Assembly (NCBI GenBank): GCA_042569905.1
Contig: JBHPHA010000007.1
Span: forward strand, 1-43,568
DNA: 43,568 nt
DNA from: JBHPHA01 sp042569905
GTDB taxonomy: Bacteria; Patescibacteriota; Minisyncoccia; Moranbacterales; UBA9337
Reading direction: 5' to 3'
Shown: positions 23,491 through 31,550 of the stretch, piece after piece
Position numbering within the stretch: the stretch's first letter is position 1
Layout: the number at the start of each line of letters is the position of its first letter
Notes under the pieces: generated by a model
What the model was told of the DNA's origin: nothing
Database searches by the model: none
The model's input: the letters and a program-made list of their open reading frames with translations, nothing else
Position numbers and translations under genes: made by a program

Positions 23491-23724
23491 AATCCAGTAA
23501 ATATGGGTTAATAATATTTTTTTATTATTCAATATTTGTTGGTTTTTTTAGCGCATACTTTTGAAGGTTGTTTAAGATTTTTATTTCACTAGAAATTGTG
23601 AAGATTTTATATTGAAATTAAGATTATAGGCAGACGGTCGGAGTATCTTTTTGTTTTTTGGTTATCATTGAGTAAGGTCAGTGATTTTTTTATTACCCCA
23701 GTAAGCTTTGCGAGAGGTGTATTC
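23491..23724. other. AT-rich spacer
   Basis: No gene seen. A weak AATAATA / TATTATT hairpin near 23510-23529 could end the upstream RNA. No clear promoter for the next gene. Confidence 0.4.
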
Positions 23725-24345
23725 ATGAGTAAGGATATTGAAAATTCTTTTTTTGAAATGAGAAAGAGTATTGGTGAATGGGTAAATAAAGTTTTTGAAG
23801 ATGGTTGTAATAGCAAACTTAGTGATGAGTTTTCTTTTCACATAAAAAAAGAAGGAATAAGTTTTTGGAGAAAAAACAGTTCTTCAGTTGGTTTTTTAAG
23901 TTGTCCTGTCGGTGTCGAATGCGATTCTGATTTTGGAGGAAGCCTGAGTATTTTTTGTGATGGAATTGAAAGAACAATTGATGATATTGGTGTTATGAAA
24001 TTAAGATTAGTGGAAAATCGTGATGATGTTGAAGTTAGAGCTGTGTGGCGTCAACGCAATTGTTTTTTTGATGATGATCCGAGTAATATTGATTTTATAG
24101 GATTAAAGATTCAAAAAGGAGCGAATGTTAGTTATGTGAGGACGGGAGAATTTTTGAGAGGTTTTTATGTTGGTGATCAGCATAATGACAACTCTATGAA
24201 GCTTCCAGATATCATTAATGATGATATGGAAATTTTTGGAGTGTGCATAAAGAAGGAGATTGATTTTAATTTAGAAGCAAGTCGAATAATTGATGAGTCC
24301 GGAATCGAGGATTTTTGTCGAGAAATAGGAGTTTGGGAGGAATAG
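23725..24345 (+). CDS. Orphan cytoplasmic protein, 206 aa
   Basis: ATG 23725 is chosen because GAGGTG (23714-23719) lies 5 bases before it; the longer frame from TTG 23668 lacks a site. 206 residues with no export signal. A Cys-containing middle (LSCPVGVECDSDFGGSLSIF), beta-rich RLVENRDDVEVRAVWRQR, and acidic C-terminus (IDESGIEDFCREIGVWEE). No family recognised. Strong terminator directly after. Confidence 0.7.
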   Translation: MSKDIENSFFEMRKSIGEWVNKVFEDGCNSKLSDEFSFHIKKEGISFWRKNSSSVGFLSCPVGVECDSDFGGSLSIFCDGIERTIDDIGVMKLRLVENRDDVEVRAVWRQRNCFFDDDPSNIDFIGLKIQKGANVSYVRTGEFLRGFYVGDQHNDNSMKLPDIINDDMEIFGVCIKKEIDFNLEASRIIDESGIEDFCREIGVWEE

Positions 24346-24361
24346 GTTCAAACATAGAACT

Positions 24362-24395
24362 AAAAAATTGTCGTATAATTTACGACAATTTTTTT
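24362..24395 (+). terminator. Terminator of 23725 gene
   Basis: AAATTGTCGTA / TACGACAATTT, 11 bp with a 5-nt loop, then T-run. Confidence 0.9.
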
Positions 24396-24449
24396 ATACG
24401 GTACTTTTAATGGTGTATAATAAGAAAAAGAGTATAAAAAAAGTTTGAT

Positions 24450-24842
24450 ATGTTTTTTAAGAAAAAAAATAATTTAACAGTGGGTAAATTGGGTGAAAAA
24501 ATTGCAGCCAAGTATTTAAAGAAAAAAGGCTACAAAATTTTAGAGCTCAATTTTTATAATAAAATCGGAAGAAGGTTGGGAGAGATTGATATTATAGCTA
24601 AAAAGGAAAAGAAAATAATTTTTGTAGAGGTAAAAACTAGGGAGCTAAGAGGCGGGGTGGATGTATTGCCCGAGGAGAGCATTAGTAGATTGAAATTAAG
24701 GAAATTAAACAAGATAGCTTTGTTTTATTTGAGCAAGAAGGATTTAGAAAATGCAGAGTATCAGTTCGATGCCATCGCTATTTGGATTGAAAAGGAAAAT
24801 AGAAATGCAAAAGTTAGGCATCTAGAAAGTATTTTTTTCTAG
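24450..24842 (+). CDS. YraN / UPF0102 family nuclease-like protein
   Basis: 130 residues matching the UPF0102 family: VGKLGEKIAAKYLKKKGY (about 10-27), GEIDIIAKK (about 46-54) and FVEVKTRE (about 60-67). These Asp, Glu and Lys residues form a restriction-endonuclease-like PD-ExK site. The biological role is not settled for the family; a link with DNA repair or RNase HII neighbourhoods is common. A TATAAT at 24416-24421 is the likely -10. No SD. A DksA-like gene, lspA and comM follow in the same direction. Confidence 0.9.
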   Translation: MFFKKKNNLTVGKLGEKIAAKYLKKKGYKILELNFYNKIGRRLGEIDIIAKKEKKIIFVEVKTRELRGGVDVLPEESISRLKLRKLNKIALFYLSKKDLENAEYQFDAIAIWIEKENRNAKVRHLESIFF

Positions 24843-24917
24843 ACACTAATTTTTTTTGTTGCTATTATTAGTGTAAGAAAGTGATAGGTGTTTAAATAAA
24901 AATAATGAATAAAAAAT

Positions 24918-25265
24918 ATGAGCTTTGATAAAAATAAATTTAAGGTTGCATTGGAAGAAGAGCAAAAAAAGATTAGAACAGAATTAGAGGGAGTTGCGAC
25001 ACCTTCAGATAATCCAGATAACTTTAAGACAAAGCGTGATGAGCTAGGTACTCATAAAGATGAAAGCGCTACCGAGGTTGAGGAATACGTTGATAACATC
25101 GCTGTTGAGTCGAATTTGGAGCAGAGATTGAGAGATACTAGAGCAGCTTTAGTAAAAATAGAGAATGATACTTATGGAAAGTGCGAAGAGTGCGGAGGAG
25201 ATATCCAAGAAAAGCGATTAGAAATTTATCCTTCTGCTAAGAATTGTATGAAATGTAATAAATAA
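24918..25265 (+). CDS. TraR/DksA-type C4 zinc-finger protein
   Basis: 115 residues. An N-terminal coiled-coil part (about 1-80, with ATEVEEYVDNIAVESNLEQR) is followed by YGKCEECG and NCMKC, giving Cys89, Cys92, Cys110 and Cys113. The arrangement matches DksA/TraR proteins, which insert the coiled coil into the RNA polymerase secondary channel. The Asp-x-x-Asp-Ala tip of true DksA is not obvious, so it may be a general TraR-like regulator. No SD; 13 bp before lspA. Confidence 0.88.
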   Translation: MSFDKNKFKVALEEEQKKIRTELEGVATPSDNPDNFKTKRDELGTHKDESATEVEEYVDNIAVESNLEQRLRDTRAALVKIENDTYGKCEECGGDIQEKRLEIYPSAKNCMKCNK

Positions 25266-25278
25266 GAATATCCAAATA

Positions 25279-25719
25279 ATGATCAAATTTGCAAAAGTAT
25301 TAAGTGGTTTGGTTTTACTAGTGGGATTTGATCAGATTGTGAAATATATTATCCGCTCTACGGGCGGATTTTATATTTGCAATAAAGGCGTTGCTTTCGG
25401 TTGGCAGGCTCCTGATTTATTTTTAATTATTTTTTGGAGTATTTTTTTAATATGGGTAGTCTTTTATTTTATAAGTCTATTAAAATTAAAGAAGCATACG
25501 GGGGGTAAATTTTTCGAGAGTGTTGATAGTTGGCGAATTGTGGATGATTATTTTATTTTGATAGTTGCAGGAGCATTTGCTAATCTGATTGATCGAATGA
25601 GATTTGGATGCGTGATTGATTTTATTGATTTGAAAATTTGGCCTGTTTTTAATTTGGCGGATGTTTTTATTTTTTTAGGTGCTGTGATTCTAGCGATAAA
25701 TATTTTTAGAAAGAAATAA
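25279..25719 (+). CDS. lspA: Lipoprotein signal peptidase (signal peptidase II)
   Basis: 146-residue membrane protease with four hydrophobic segments. It removes the signal peptide ahead of the lipidated Cys. Family marks: FDQIVKY (17-23), NKGVAFGW (35-42), GAFANLIDRMRFG (98-110) and VFNLADVF (123-130). Catalytic aspartates are Asp114 and Asp128, with conserved Asn102 and Arg106. A target in this window is the 14146 lipoprotein. No SD; tightly spaced after the DksA-like gene. Confidence 0.95.
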   Translation: MIKFAKVLSGLVLLVGFDQIVKYIIRSTGGFYICNKGVAFGWQAPDLFLIIFWSIFLIWVVFYFISLLKLKKHTGGKFFESVDSWRIVDDYFILIVAGAFANLIDRMRFGCVIDFIDLKIWPVFNLADVFIFLGAVILAINIFRKK

Positions 25720-25782
25720 GGAGAGTTAGATGTTTTTTTGAGGAAGTACTAGATACTCTTAATTTATTAAGCGTATAATATT

Positions 25783-27309
25783 ATGTCTTCAAAAGTTTAT
25801 TCAGCTGCTACGATTGGTTTGGATAGTGAGCTTGTGGAAGTGGAAGTAGATATCTTAGGTAGTGGACTTCATACATTTACGATTGTAGGGCTCGCTGATA
25901 CGTCTATTAAGGAGTCTCGGGATAGAGTGAGTAGTGCTATTAAAAACAGCGGGTTTAAGCCGCCACATCAATGCGGGCGAGTAACGGTTAACCTTGCACC
26001 AGCTGATTTGCCTAAAAATAGTCCAATTTATGACTTACCCATCGCTCTTGGGTTCTTGCTTGCAACTGATCAAATAGATTTTGACTTTAGTAAAAAGCTT
26101 TTTGTGGGTGAGTTATCCTTGGATGGCAGGGTTAGATCAGTTCAGGGTATTTTGCCCATTGCTTTGATGGCGAAAAGTAAGGGGTTTAAGGAGATTTATG
26201 TTCCCAGTGAAAATGCTTTTGAGGCTGGGGTTGTGGACGGTATTGATATTATTCCAGTTTCTTCATTATTTAAATTAGCAAAACATGTAATTGGTGAGAA
26301 TATCATTAGTGTTTTTGAATTGAAGGACAAGGAGATGTTTTTGAATAGGGAATTTAAGGGAATGGATATGTCCAATGTTAAAGGACAGGAGCATGCAAAA
26401 AGAGCTTTAGAAATAGCTGCTGCTGGTGGGCATAATATAATTCTCAATGGACCTCCGGGGTCTGGAAAAAGTATGCTTGCTAAAACAATGCCATCTATCT
26501 TGCCAAAGTTAACTCTGAGTGAATCTCTTGAGATTACAAAAATATTTTCCATTTCTGGAAATCTTCCGAAAGGCGATGCGTTGGTGTATAAAAGACCTTT
26601 TAGATCCCCACATCATAGTGCTAGTACCGCATCGCTTGTTGGTGGTGGTAGTTATCCGAAGCCAGGTGAAATAAGCTTGGCACATAGAGGCGTTCTTTTT
26701 TTGGATGAGTTTGCAGAATATTCTAGGGCGGTGTTGGAGAGCTTGCGACAACCATTAGAGGATGGAACGATAACAGTGTCACGAATTAAGGGTACACTGG
26801 AATTTCCTGCTCAATTTACGTTAGTGGCAGCGATGAATCCTTGTCCATGCGGAAATGCTACTGATCCTCAAAAAATGTGTTCATGTGCTCCTTCGCAGGT
26901 ATCGAGGTATCAAAGAAAAATCTCGGGTCCAATTATGGACAGAATAGATCTTCAAATAGAGGTTCCAAGGGTCAAAATTGACAAGCTTGAGGATGAAAGC
27001 GTTTCTGAATCAAGTGCTGAAATCAGGAAAAGAGTTGAGCTGGCAAGAGAGATTCAGAAAGAAAGGTTTAAGAATGAGGATATAGTTACAAACAGTGAAA
27101 TGTCGACCGAGCAGATAAAAAAGTTTTGCAAGCTAAATGTAAATAGTAAAACGCTTTTGAAAAATGCAATTTCTACACTCGGACTTAGTGCTCGTTCTTA
27201 CTTTAGATTGATTAAGGTTGCTAGAACAATCGCGGATTTGAGTGGAATAAAGGATATTCAAGATATTCATATTGCTGAAAGTATTCAGTATCGTTTTAAG
27301 GATGAATAA
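25783..27309 (+). CDS. comM: YifB/ComM family Mg-chelatase-like AAA+ ATPase
   Basis: 508 residues, normal for ComM/YifB. Domain order is an N-terminal Lon-protease-like fold (about 1-165, with GLADTSIKESRDRVSSAIKN), AAA+ core with Walker A GPPGSGKSML near 224, HHSAS and Walker B FLDEFAEY near 307, a Cys-rich loop (NPCPCGN, CSCAPSQ), and a C-terminal Mg-chelatase domain. In Vibrio ComM is a hexameric helicase that aids branch migration in natural transformation; together with pilus genes this suggests DNA uptake (inference). No SD; a TATAAT at 25774-25779 lies only 4 bp before the ATG. Confidence 0.93.
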   Translation: MSSKVYSAATIGLDSELVEVEVDILGSGLHTFTIVGLADTSIKESRDRVSSAIKNSGFKPPHQCGRVTVNLAPADLPKNSPIYDLPIALGFLLATDQIDFDFSKKLFVGELSLDGRVRSVQGILPIALMAKSKGFKEIYVPSENAFEAGVVDGIDIIPVSSLFKLAKHVIGENIISVFELKDKEMFLNREFKGMDMSNVKGQEHAKRALEIAAAGGHNIILNGPPGSGKSMLAKTMPSILPKLTLSESLEITKIFSISGNLPKGDALVYKRPFRSPHHSASTASLVGGGSYPKPGEISLAHRGVLFLDEFAEYSRAVLESLRQPLEDGTITVSRIKGTLEFPAQFTLVAAMNPCPCGNATDPQKMCSCAPSQVSRYQRKISGPIMDRIDLQIEVPRVKIDKLEDESVSESSAEIRKRVELAREIQKERFKNEDIVTNSEMSTEQIKKFCKLNVNSKTLLKNAISTLGLSARSYFRLIKVARTIADLSGIKDIQDIHIAESIQYRFKDE

Positions 27310-27384
27310 TAATAGGTCATCAGTGCTTTATTGTTATGTTTTTTTATTATAAAATGAACATAGTTAGATTTTTTTAAAATATTT

Positions 27385-27969
27385 ATGAAAAAAGTAGCAG
27401 TGAGAATAAAAGCAAAGCATGAAACTCATCGGCACGTGTGGGGTAAGTTTGCGTTAGTGCTAGGAGTTTTTTTGTTATACTTCCTTCTTATCTCACTTAA
27501 GTACGGAGTGAAAGAAGGATTTTTTGTTTCCTGGTTAACTTGGTCTTTCTTTGTATTGTGCACACCAATTGCGGATGCGGGGTTCTTACTAGACTTTCCA
27601 TTGAGATTAATTTTGAAAGTAAGAATGCTACACGCAGAAATTTTTGTCTGGGTTGTCGCCATTAGCCTGAACATCACAGCATATTTTTTGTCTCCGATGA
27701 TATATGAAAAAACAAAAATACTATACTTTTTTAAGCATATTATTGAAGAACCTTTTCCAATGTGGAGCATTATTGCTTTGTCGGGATTAGGAACATTTCT
27801 TTCCATTCAATTTGCTGATGAGCTCTTGGATGTAATGAAACATAAAGACAGGAATTATCATCAAAAACACAGCTTCAAACACAGAGCTGTCGTTTTGGTG
27901 TTTATTTTCGCATTGATTTTTGTTTTGTATGATTTTGTTTTGAAAAAAATGGGAGTAGATATTTTGTAG
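27385..27969 (+). CDS. Multi-pass membrane protein, unknown
   Basis: 194 residues with about five hydrophobic segments (near 22-40, 50-70, 86-108, 128-146, 168-186). The N-terminus is basic and His-containing (KAKHETHRHVWGK), and a second His-rich loop (HKDRNYHQKHSFKHR) precedes the last helix, so metal contact is conceivable. I do not recognise the family. No SD. Terminator not evident; the next gene has its own promoter. Confidence 0.75.
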   Translation: MKKVAVRIKAKHETHRHVWGKFALVLGVFLLYFLLISLKYGVKEGFFVSWLTWSFFVLCTPIADAGFLLDFPLRLILKVRMLHAEIFVWVVAISLNITAYFLSPMIYEKTKILYFFKHIIEEPFPMWSIIALSGLGTFLSIQFADELLDVMKHKDRNYHQKHSFKHRAVVLVFIFALIFVLYDFVLKKMGVDIL

Positions 27970-27996
27970 ATGTTGGAGGAATAATTAAGAGAGGTC

Positions 27997-28024
27997 TTGA
28001 CTTTTTTAAAAAAAATAGTATGCT
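27997..28024 (+). promoter_or_regulatory. Promoter of 28102 gene
   Basis: TTGACT (27997-28002), 16 bp, TATGCT (28019-28024). A hairpin TTGTCATG / CGTGACAA (28028-28048) would form the first bases of the transcript. Confidence 0.65.
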
Positions 28025-28101
28025 TAGTTGTCATGTTAAACGTGACAATTTTATTGCGGAAAGAGTTATTTTAAAAAATTATTACAAGTAAGGAGTTAGT
28101 C

Positions 28102-28605
28102 ATGGGACGACAGCTGTCAGTAGTGATTGAGATGATTATCGCAAAAACCCAGAAATGGGGGGATGAGAATGGATCTTACAATTCAGAGCCGGAACACAAG
28201 TCTCCACCGGCGAGTCCGAAGGCTCGAGCGATTGCGGATGTTCTGGATGACACGATGGAGCAGTTTGATCACCAATTTGATGAGGATCAGGTAATGGCTT
28301 TGGCTACTATAGTTGAGCTTATAATTGGCGAAGAAGTGCCAATTAAAAAACAGCCGAGTAGTTATGATGCTAATCTGCCAAATAAAATTATGGTAGTTCC
28401 GCTTGAAAATGGGAACGGTCATAATTATGAGTTGCATAAAGCCTGCTTGAGTATTGGAAATAATCAAGCTTTAAACGCGGATGGCTCACTCGGGAATTAT
28501 TTGCCTACAGGGAGAGCTGATATTCGTCCAGCTACGCAAGAAGAAATTGAGAAGTTCTTTTCACGAGTGTCAAAAGATGCCTTAAAAGCCTATGGAATAA
28601 TGTAG
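28102..28605 (+). CDS. Orphan protein, 167 aa
   Basis: ATG 28102 lies 6 bases after AAGGAG (28090-28095). No export signal. N-terminal half is helical (VIEMIIAKTQKWGDENG; ADVLDDTMEQFDHQFDEDQ), the middle has KIMVVPLENGNGHNYELHKA, and the end EEIEKFFSRVSKDALKAYG is helical again. No family recognised. Single-gene unit with a promoter, a 5'-terminal hairpin and a terminator; member of the SD-preceded orphan set. Confidence 0.72.
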   Translation: MGRQLSVVIEMIIAKTQKWGDENGSYNSEPEHKSPPASPKARAIADVLDDTMEQFDHQFDEDQVMALATIVELIIGEEVPIKKQPSSYDANLPNKIMVVPLENGNGHNYELHKACLSIGNNQALNADGSLGNYLPTGRADIRPATQEEIEKFFSRVSKDALKAYGIM

Positions 28606-28614
28606 GTGTCTGAT

Positions 28615-28655
28615 GCCAGTTTTGTGTTTTAAATAAACATGAAGCTGGCTTTTTG
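28615..28655 (+). terminator. Terminator of 28102 gene
   Basis: GCCAG / CTGGC base stem extended by A-T and G-U pairs to about 15 bp, then T5. Confidence 0.75.
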
Positions 28656-28784
28656 TTTGCGCGCAAGCATCTCATTAAGGGTTAACAATTTAATAGTTTG
28701 ATTGTATTCAATGGGAATAGTTGTTAATATTGATATACGAAAAAAGAATATACTTGAAATATCTACTTCTTAGTGAAAGAGTAC

Positions 28785-28825
28785 GATTTTAATTTCGCAG
28801 TAGAATATATGGATTCTAAATAGGT
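28785..28825 (+). repeat. Partial second copy of the 21107-21268 element
   Basis: The stretch TTTCGCAGTAGAATAT and flanks match the complement of 21109-21149, ending AAATAGGT in both. It lies just before the 28847 gene. Confidence 0.6.
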
Positions 28826-28846
28826 TATAAGGAAGTTTCTGATTTT

Positions 28847-29830
28847 ATGATAAAAAAGAAAAAAAAGAGGAAGCTTAAGAAAATAGTTTTGACATTTTTT
28901 TGTTTAGTGGTGATTAAGAGTATTTTTTTTGGCGAAGAACGATTACTAAATATCAAAGATAGTGAAAAAAGGATTACAATAAAAGATGGTGGAATTGAAG
29001 CTAGTTTTATTTCTAATGCTAACACGGTGGGTGAGCTTCTGGATGGAAATGGTTTTATTATAAGGGGAGAAGATGTTGTTTATCCAAATCTAGACAGACC
29101 TATTTTTACGGGAACCAAAGTGATCATTGAAAGGCCCAAGAGGATTAAAGTTTTGGTGGATAATCAGGAGATTGAGGATTATACTTTTGAAAACACCGTT
29201 GAGGCAGCTGTTTTGGGCGCCAGTGTTTCCTTGGATGAATTTGACATACTGTCTGAAGACAGGGATTCTTTTGTTTATAATGATATAGAAGTAAAAGTAA
29301 CTAGAGTAGAAAAAGCTGAGGAGGTTGTGAAAAAAAACATAGACTTTGATGTGATTGTGAAAGAGGATGATGATATGGGCTGGAGGAAAGAAGTTATTAA
29401 AGAAAAAGGAGAAAAAGGCGTAAAAGAGATGACTTATCAGGTCATTTATCATGACGGAGCAGAGATTAATCGAAAACTAGTTAACACAGAAATTGTGAAA
29501 AATCCCAAAGAACAACTTATTGTTAAGGGGACTTATGTTGAACTTGGAAAATCACATACCGGATTTGCTTCTTGGTATGCTCAACCAATTCACTTAAAAA
29601 ATGCCTACCCGTCCATTACTGGATATTACGCGGCTAACCCATGGCTTCCAAAAGGCAGTTACGTGAAGGTGCTAAACAAAGCTAACGGAAAGTCAGTAAT
29701 TGCCAGAATCAATGACCGAGGTCCTTTTGGTCCAAATAGGATTATTGATTTAGATAAAAAAGCATTTGCTCAGTTATCATCCATTGGTGCCGGAATAATT
29801 GACGTTAAGATGAGAGAAGTAGAGAATTAG
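28847..29830 (+). CDS. Cell-wall protein: DUF348 x2, G5, double-psi beta-barrel (RlpA/Rpf-like)
   Basis: 327 residues. A strongly basic N-terminus (KKKKKRKLKK) and one membrane helix (about 12-28) are followed by two ubiquitin-like DUF348 units (about 38-90, 96-152), a G5 domain (about 160-228, EVIKEKGEKGVKEMTYQV) and a C-terminal double-psi barrel (about 235-325: FASWYAQ, LPKGSYVKVLN, ARINDRGPF, RIIDLDKKAFAQL). The arrangement is that of YabE/Rpf-like muralytic proteins; the Asp of NDRGPF is the expected catalytic residue. It should act outside the membrane on peptidoglycan. AAGGAAG lies 12 bases upstream, too far for a good SD. Confidence 0.9.
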   Translation: MIKKKKKRKLKKIVLTFFCLVVIKSIFFGEERLLNIKDSEKRITIKDGGIEASFISNANTVGELLDGNGFIIRGEDVVYPNLDRPIFTGTKVIIERPKRIKVLVDNQEIEDYTFENTVEAAVLGASVSLDEFDILSEDRDSFVYNDIEVKVTRVEKAEEVVKKNIDFDVIVKEDDDMGWRKEVIKEKGEKGVKEMTYQVIYHDGAEINRKLVNTEIVKNPKEQLIVKGTYVELGKSHTGFASWYAQPIHLKNAYPSITGYYAANPWLPKGSYVKVLNKANGKSVIARINDRGPFGPNRIIDLDKKAFAQLSSIGAGIIDVKMREVEN

Positions 29831-30122
29831 GAGTGAGATATAGATATACAAAGCTTGGTATATACTTTTCTCGCCCTCCGTTCTAGTGGGTACGAGGCTT
29901 CGAAAAACATATACTCAAGTTTTCAATGGAATTAAAGTGGATAACTCAGAGAGGAGTGAGAGGATCTTAAAGAGTTAAACATAATATTTCAGGTATTGAC
30001 AAAACAGCTATTTTATGCTAATATTAAATATCATTTGAAATGGATGTTTTTTAATTCAAATGATACGAAATAGTTATTTTAAAAGCTTGTTTTTGAGCAA
30101 AATATACACAAAGGATACTGTG
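29831..30122. other. Intergenic region with imperfect inverted repeats
   Basis: No gene seen. It contains a hairpin ATATAC / GTATAT (29844-29863), a CTCGCCC / GGGTACGAG hairpin (about 29870-29893), and a near-match between GCTTGGTATATAC and the complement of ATATACTCAAG downstream. The promoter of the next gene is at 29996-30024. Confidence 0.45.
29996..30024 (+). promoter_or_regulatory. Promoter of 30123 gene
   Basis: TTGACA (29996-30001), 17 bp, TAATAT (30019-30024) with extended TG at 30016-30017. Confidence 0.7.
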
Positions 30123-30539
30123 ATGAAAATAGTAATGATGATATTGAGCGTAATTTTGGTAAGTGGTTTCTTTTCTGGATCTGCACATGCGGATTTGGGT
30201 GACGATAATTGGGGGATGGAATATAGCTGCCAAAGAATCATTAAGAACACTTACGCCCTGATGCAGGGCGCTGAATCTAGAGGTGATGAAAACTTGCTGC
30301 GTATAATAAGGGAGATTGAGAAAATTAGCACGGGGCGTGCCCATATTGCAGTGGGTGACTTGGAGGACAGAGATAGTGAGTATGCTAAGACTAAGTCGCA
30401 GATAGCGACGAAAAGAACATTAGAAGGGTACCTTGAGACTCTTCGAGCCGATGCCAATAGTAGGTTCGATCAAGATTCTCTAAATAGAATAGAGAAAATT
30501 GAAAAAATAATCAAAGAAAATAGCTGTGATAGAAGGTAA
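30123..30539 (+). CDS. Small secreted protein, unknown
   Basis: 138 residues from ATG 30123, 7 bases after AAAGGA (30110-30115); a longer frame from 30060 lacks a site. The signal peptide MKIVMMILSVILVSGFFSGSAHA ends in an AHA cleavage site before DLGDD. The mature protein is about 115 residues, helical and charged, with Cys near each end (YSCQRI and NSCDRR) that may form a disulfide. No family recognised. Own promoter and terminator. Confidence 0.75.
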   Translation: MKIVMMILSVILVSGFFSGSAHADLGDDNWGMEYSCQRIIKNTYALMQGAESRGDENLLRIIREIEKISTGRAHIAVGDLEDRDSEYAKTKSQIATKRTLEGYLETLRADANSRFDQDSLNRIEKIEKIIKENSCDRR

Positions 30540-30545
30540 GAGTAT

Positions 30546-30582
30546 AGCCAGCGTATAACTAATGTTATAGGCTGGTTTTTTA
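30546..30582 (+). terminator. Terminator of 30123 gene
   Basis: CCAGCGTATAAC / GTTATAGGCTGG with one G/G mismatch, T6. Confidence 0.8.
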
Positions 30583-30699
30583 TTTTGGTGGCAATTATAT
30601 GAAAAAACTGTTAGAGTGTACTATAATATATAATGAATTATTAAATGAAAAAAGTATTAATCAGTGATTATAAATTACTGATTAGTGGAGTTTAAATAT

Positions 30700-31506
30700 A
30701 TGGGAGGAGTTTTTAAAAAGAAGGCAAAAAAATCATTGGGGCAGAATTTTTTGAAGGACGAAAAGATTTTGGATGATATTATTAAGTCATCTGAGCTTAG
30801 TTCGAATGATTGTGTTTTGGAAATCGGACCAGGGCAAGGCGCTTTGACTGAGAGATTAGTTGAGACTGCTAAGAAGGTGGTTGCTTTTGAATTGGATCAA
30901 GAATTGATTCCAGGGCTTTTAGCGAAATTTAAGAACAATGATAACTTAGAGATTGTACATAAGGACATTTTGCAAGTTAATTTAGGGGAGGAACTAAAAG
31001 AAAGAGGCTTGGAAAAAGGAGAGTATCGAGTTATTGCTAATATTCCATATTACATAACTTCAAAAATAGCTAGGTTGTTTTTAGAATCAGAATATTCCCC
31101 TAAGGATATGATTATAATGGTTCAAAAAGAGGTAGCACATAGAATGGCAGCGGAGCCTGGAAAGATGAGTTTGCTGGCGGTTTCTGTTCAATACTTTGCA
31201 GAGGCAGAGGTGTTGTTTAATGTAAGTAGAGATGCTTTTGAGCCAGTTCCAAATGTAGATAGTGCGATAATTAGAATACATAGTATAAGAAAAGAATTTG
31301 ATGCTGATGAAGCGAAGAAATTTTTTAGAGTTGTGAAGGCTGGATTTTGTGCAAGAAGAAAGACTTTGGTGAATAATCTATCCAATAGTCTGCACATAGA
31401 TAAGAGGGAAGTTCAACAACGACTTGAGGATGTAGGTATTGATGCAAATACGAGGGCGCAGGAGCTGTCGATTGATGAATGGAAAAAATTAGCAGAAATA
31501 TTCTAG
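30700..31506 (+). CDS. rsmA: 16S rRNA dimethyladenosine transferase RsmA (KsgA)
   Basis: 268 residues from ATG 30700 (GTG 30685 in frame is possible; its GTGGAG may instead be a weak SD for 30700). It dimethylates two adjacent adenosines near the 3' end of 16S rRNA during 30S maturation. Marks: KKSLGQNFL for target entry, SAM site VLEIGPGQGALTERL, FELDQEL acidic loop, and catalytic NIPYYI. C-terminal helical domain with KAGFCARRKTLVNNL. Length is normal. A shared terminator follows, facing the minus-strand UbiA gene. Confidence 0.96.
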   Translation: MGGVFKKKAKKSLGQNFLKDEKILDDIIKSSELSSNDCVLEIGPGQGALTERLVETAKKVVAFELDQELIPGLLAKFKNNDNLEIVHKDILQVNLGEELKERGLEKGEYRVIANIPYYITSKIARLFLESEYSPKDMIIMVQKEVAHRMAAEPGKMSLLAVSVQYFAEAEVLFNVSRDAFEPVPNVDSAIIRIHSIRKEFDADEAKKFFRVVKAGFCARRKTLVNNLSNSLHIDKREVQQRLEDVGIDANTRAQELSIDEWKKLAEIF

Positions 31507-31511
31507 ATACT

Positions 31512-31547
31512 AAAAACCACCCTAATATATTGGGGTGGTTTTTTTGT
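31512..31547. terminator. Bidirectional terminator between rsmA and the UbiA gene
   Basis: AAAAACCACCC / GGGTGGTTTTT with A-run on one side and T7 on the other. Confidence 0.88.
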
Positions 31548-31550
31548 TTA

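Noticed and set aside
22719..23724. Reading the region as the replication origin
   Set aside because: Only three DnaA boxes in one cluster, no dnaA or dnaN, and gene direction does not change here. Kept as a site cluster, not called an origin.
25774..25783. Leaderless comM transcript from TATAAT 4 bp before the ATG
   Set aside because: No -35 box at the right distance and the gene follows lspA closely; chance in AT-rich sequence is as likely.
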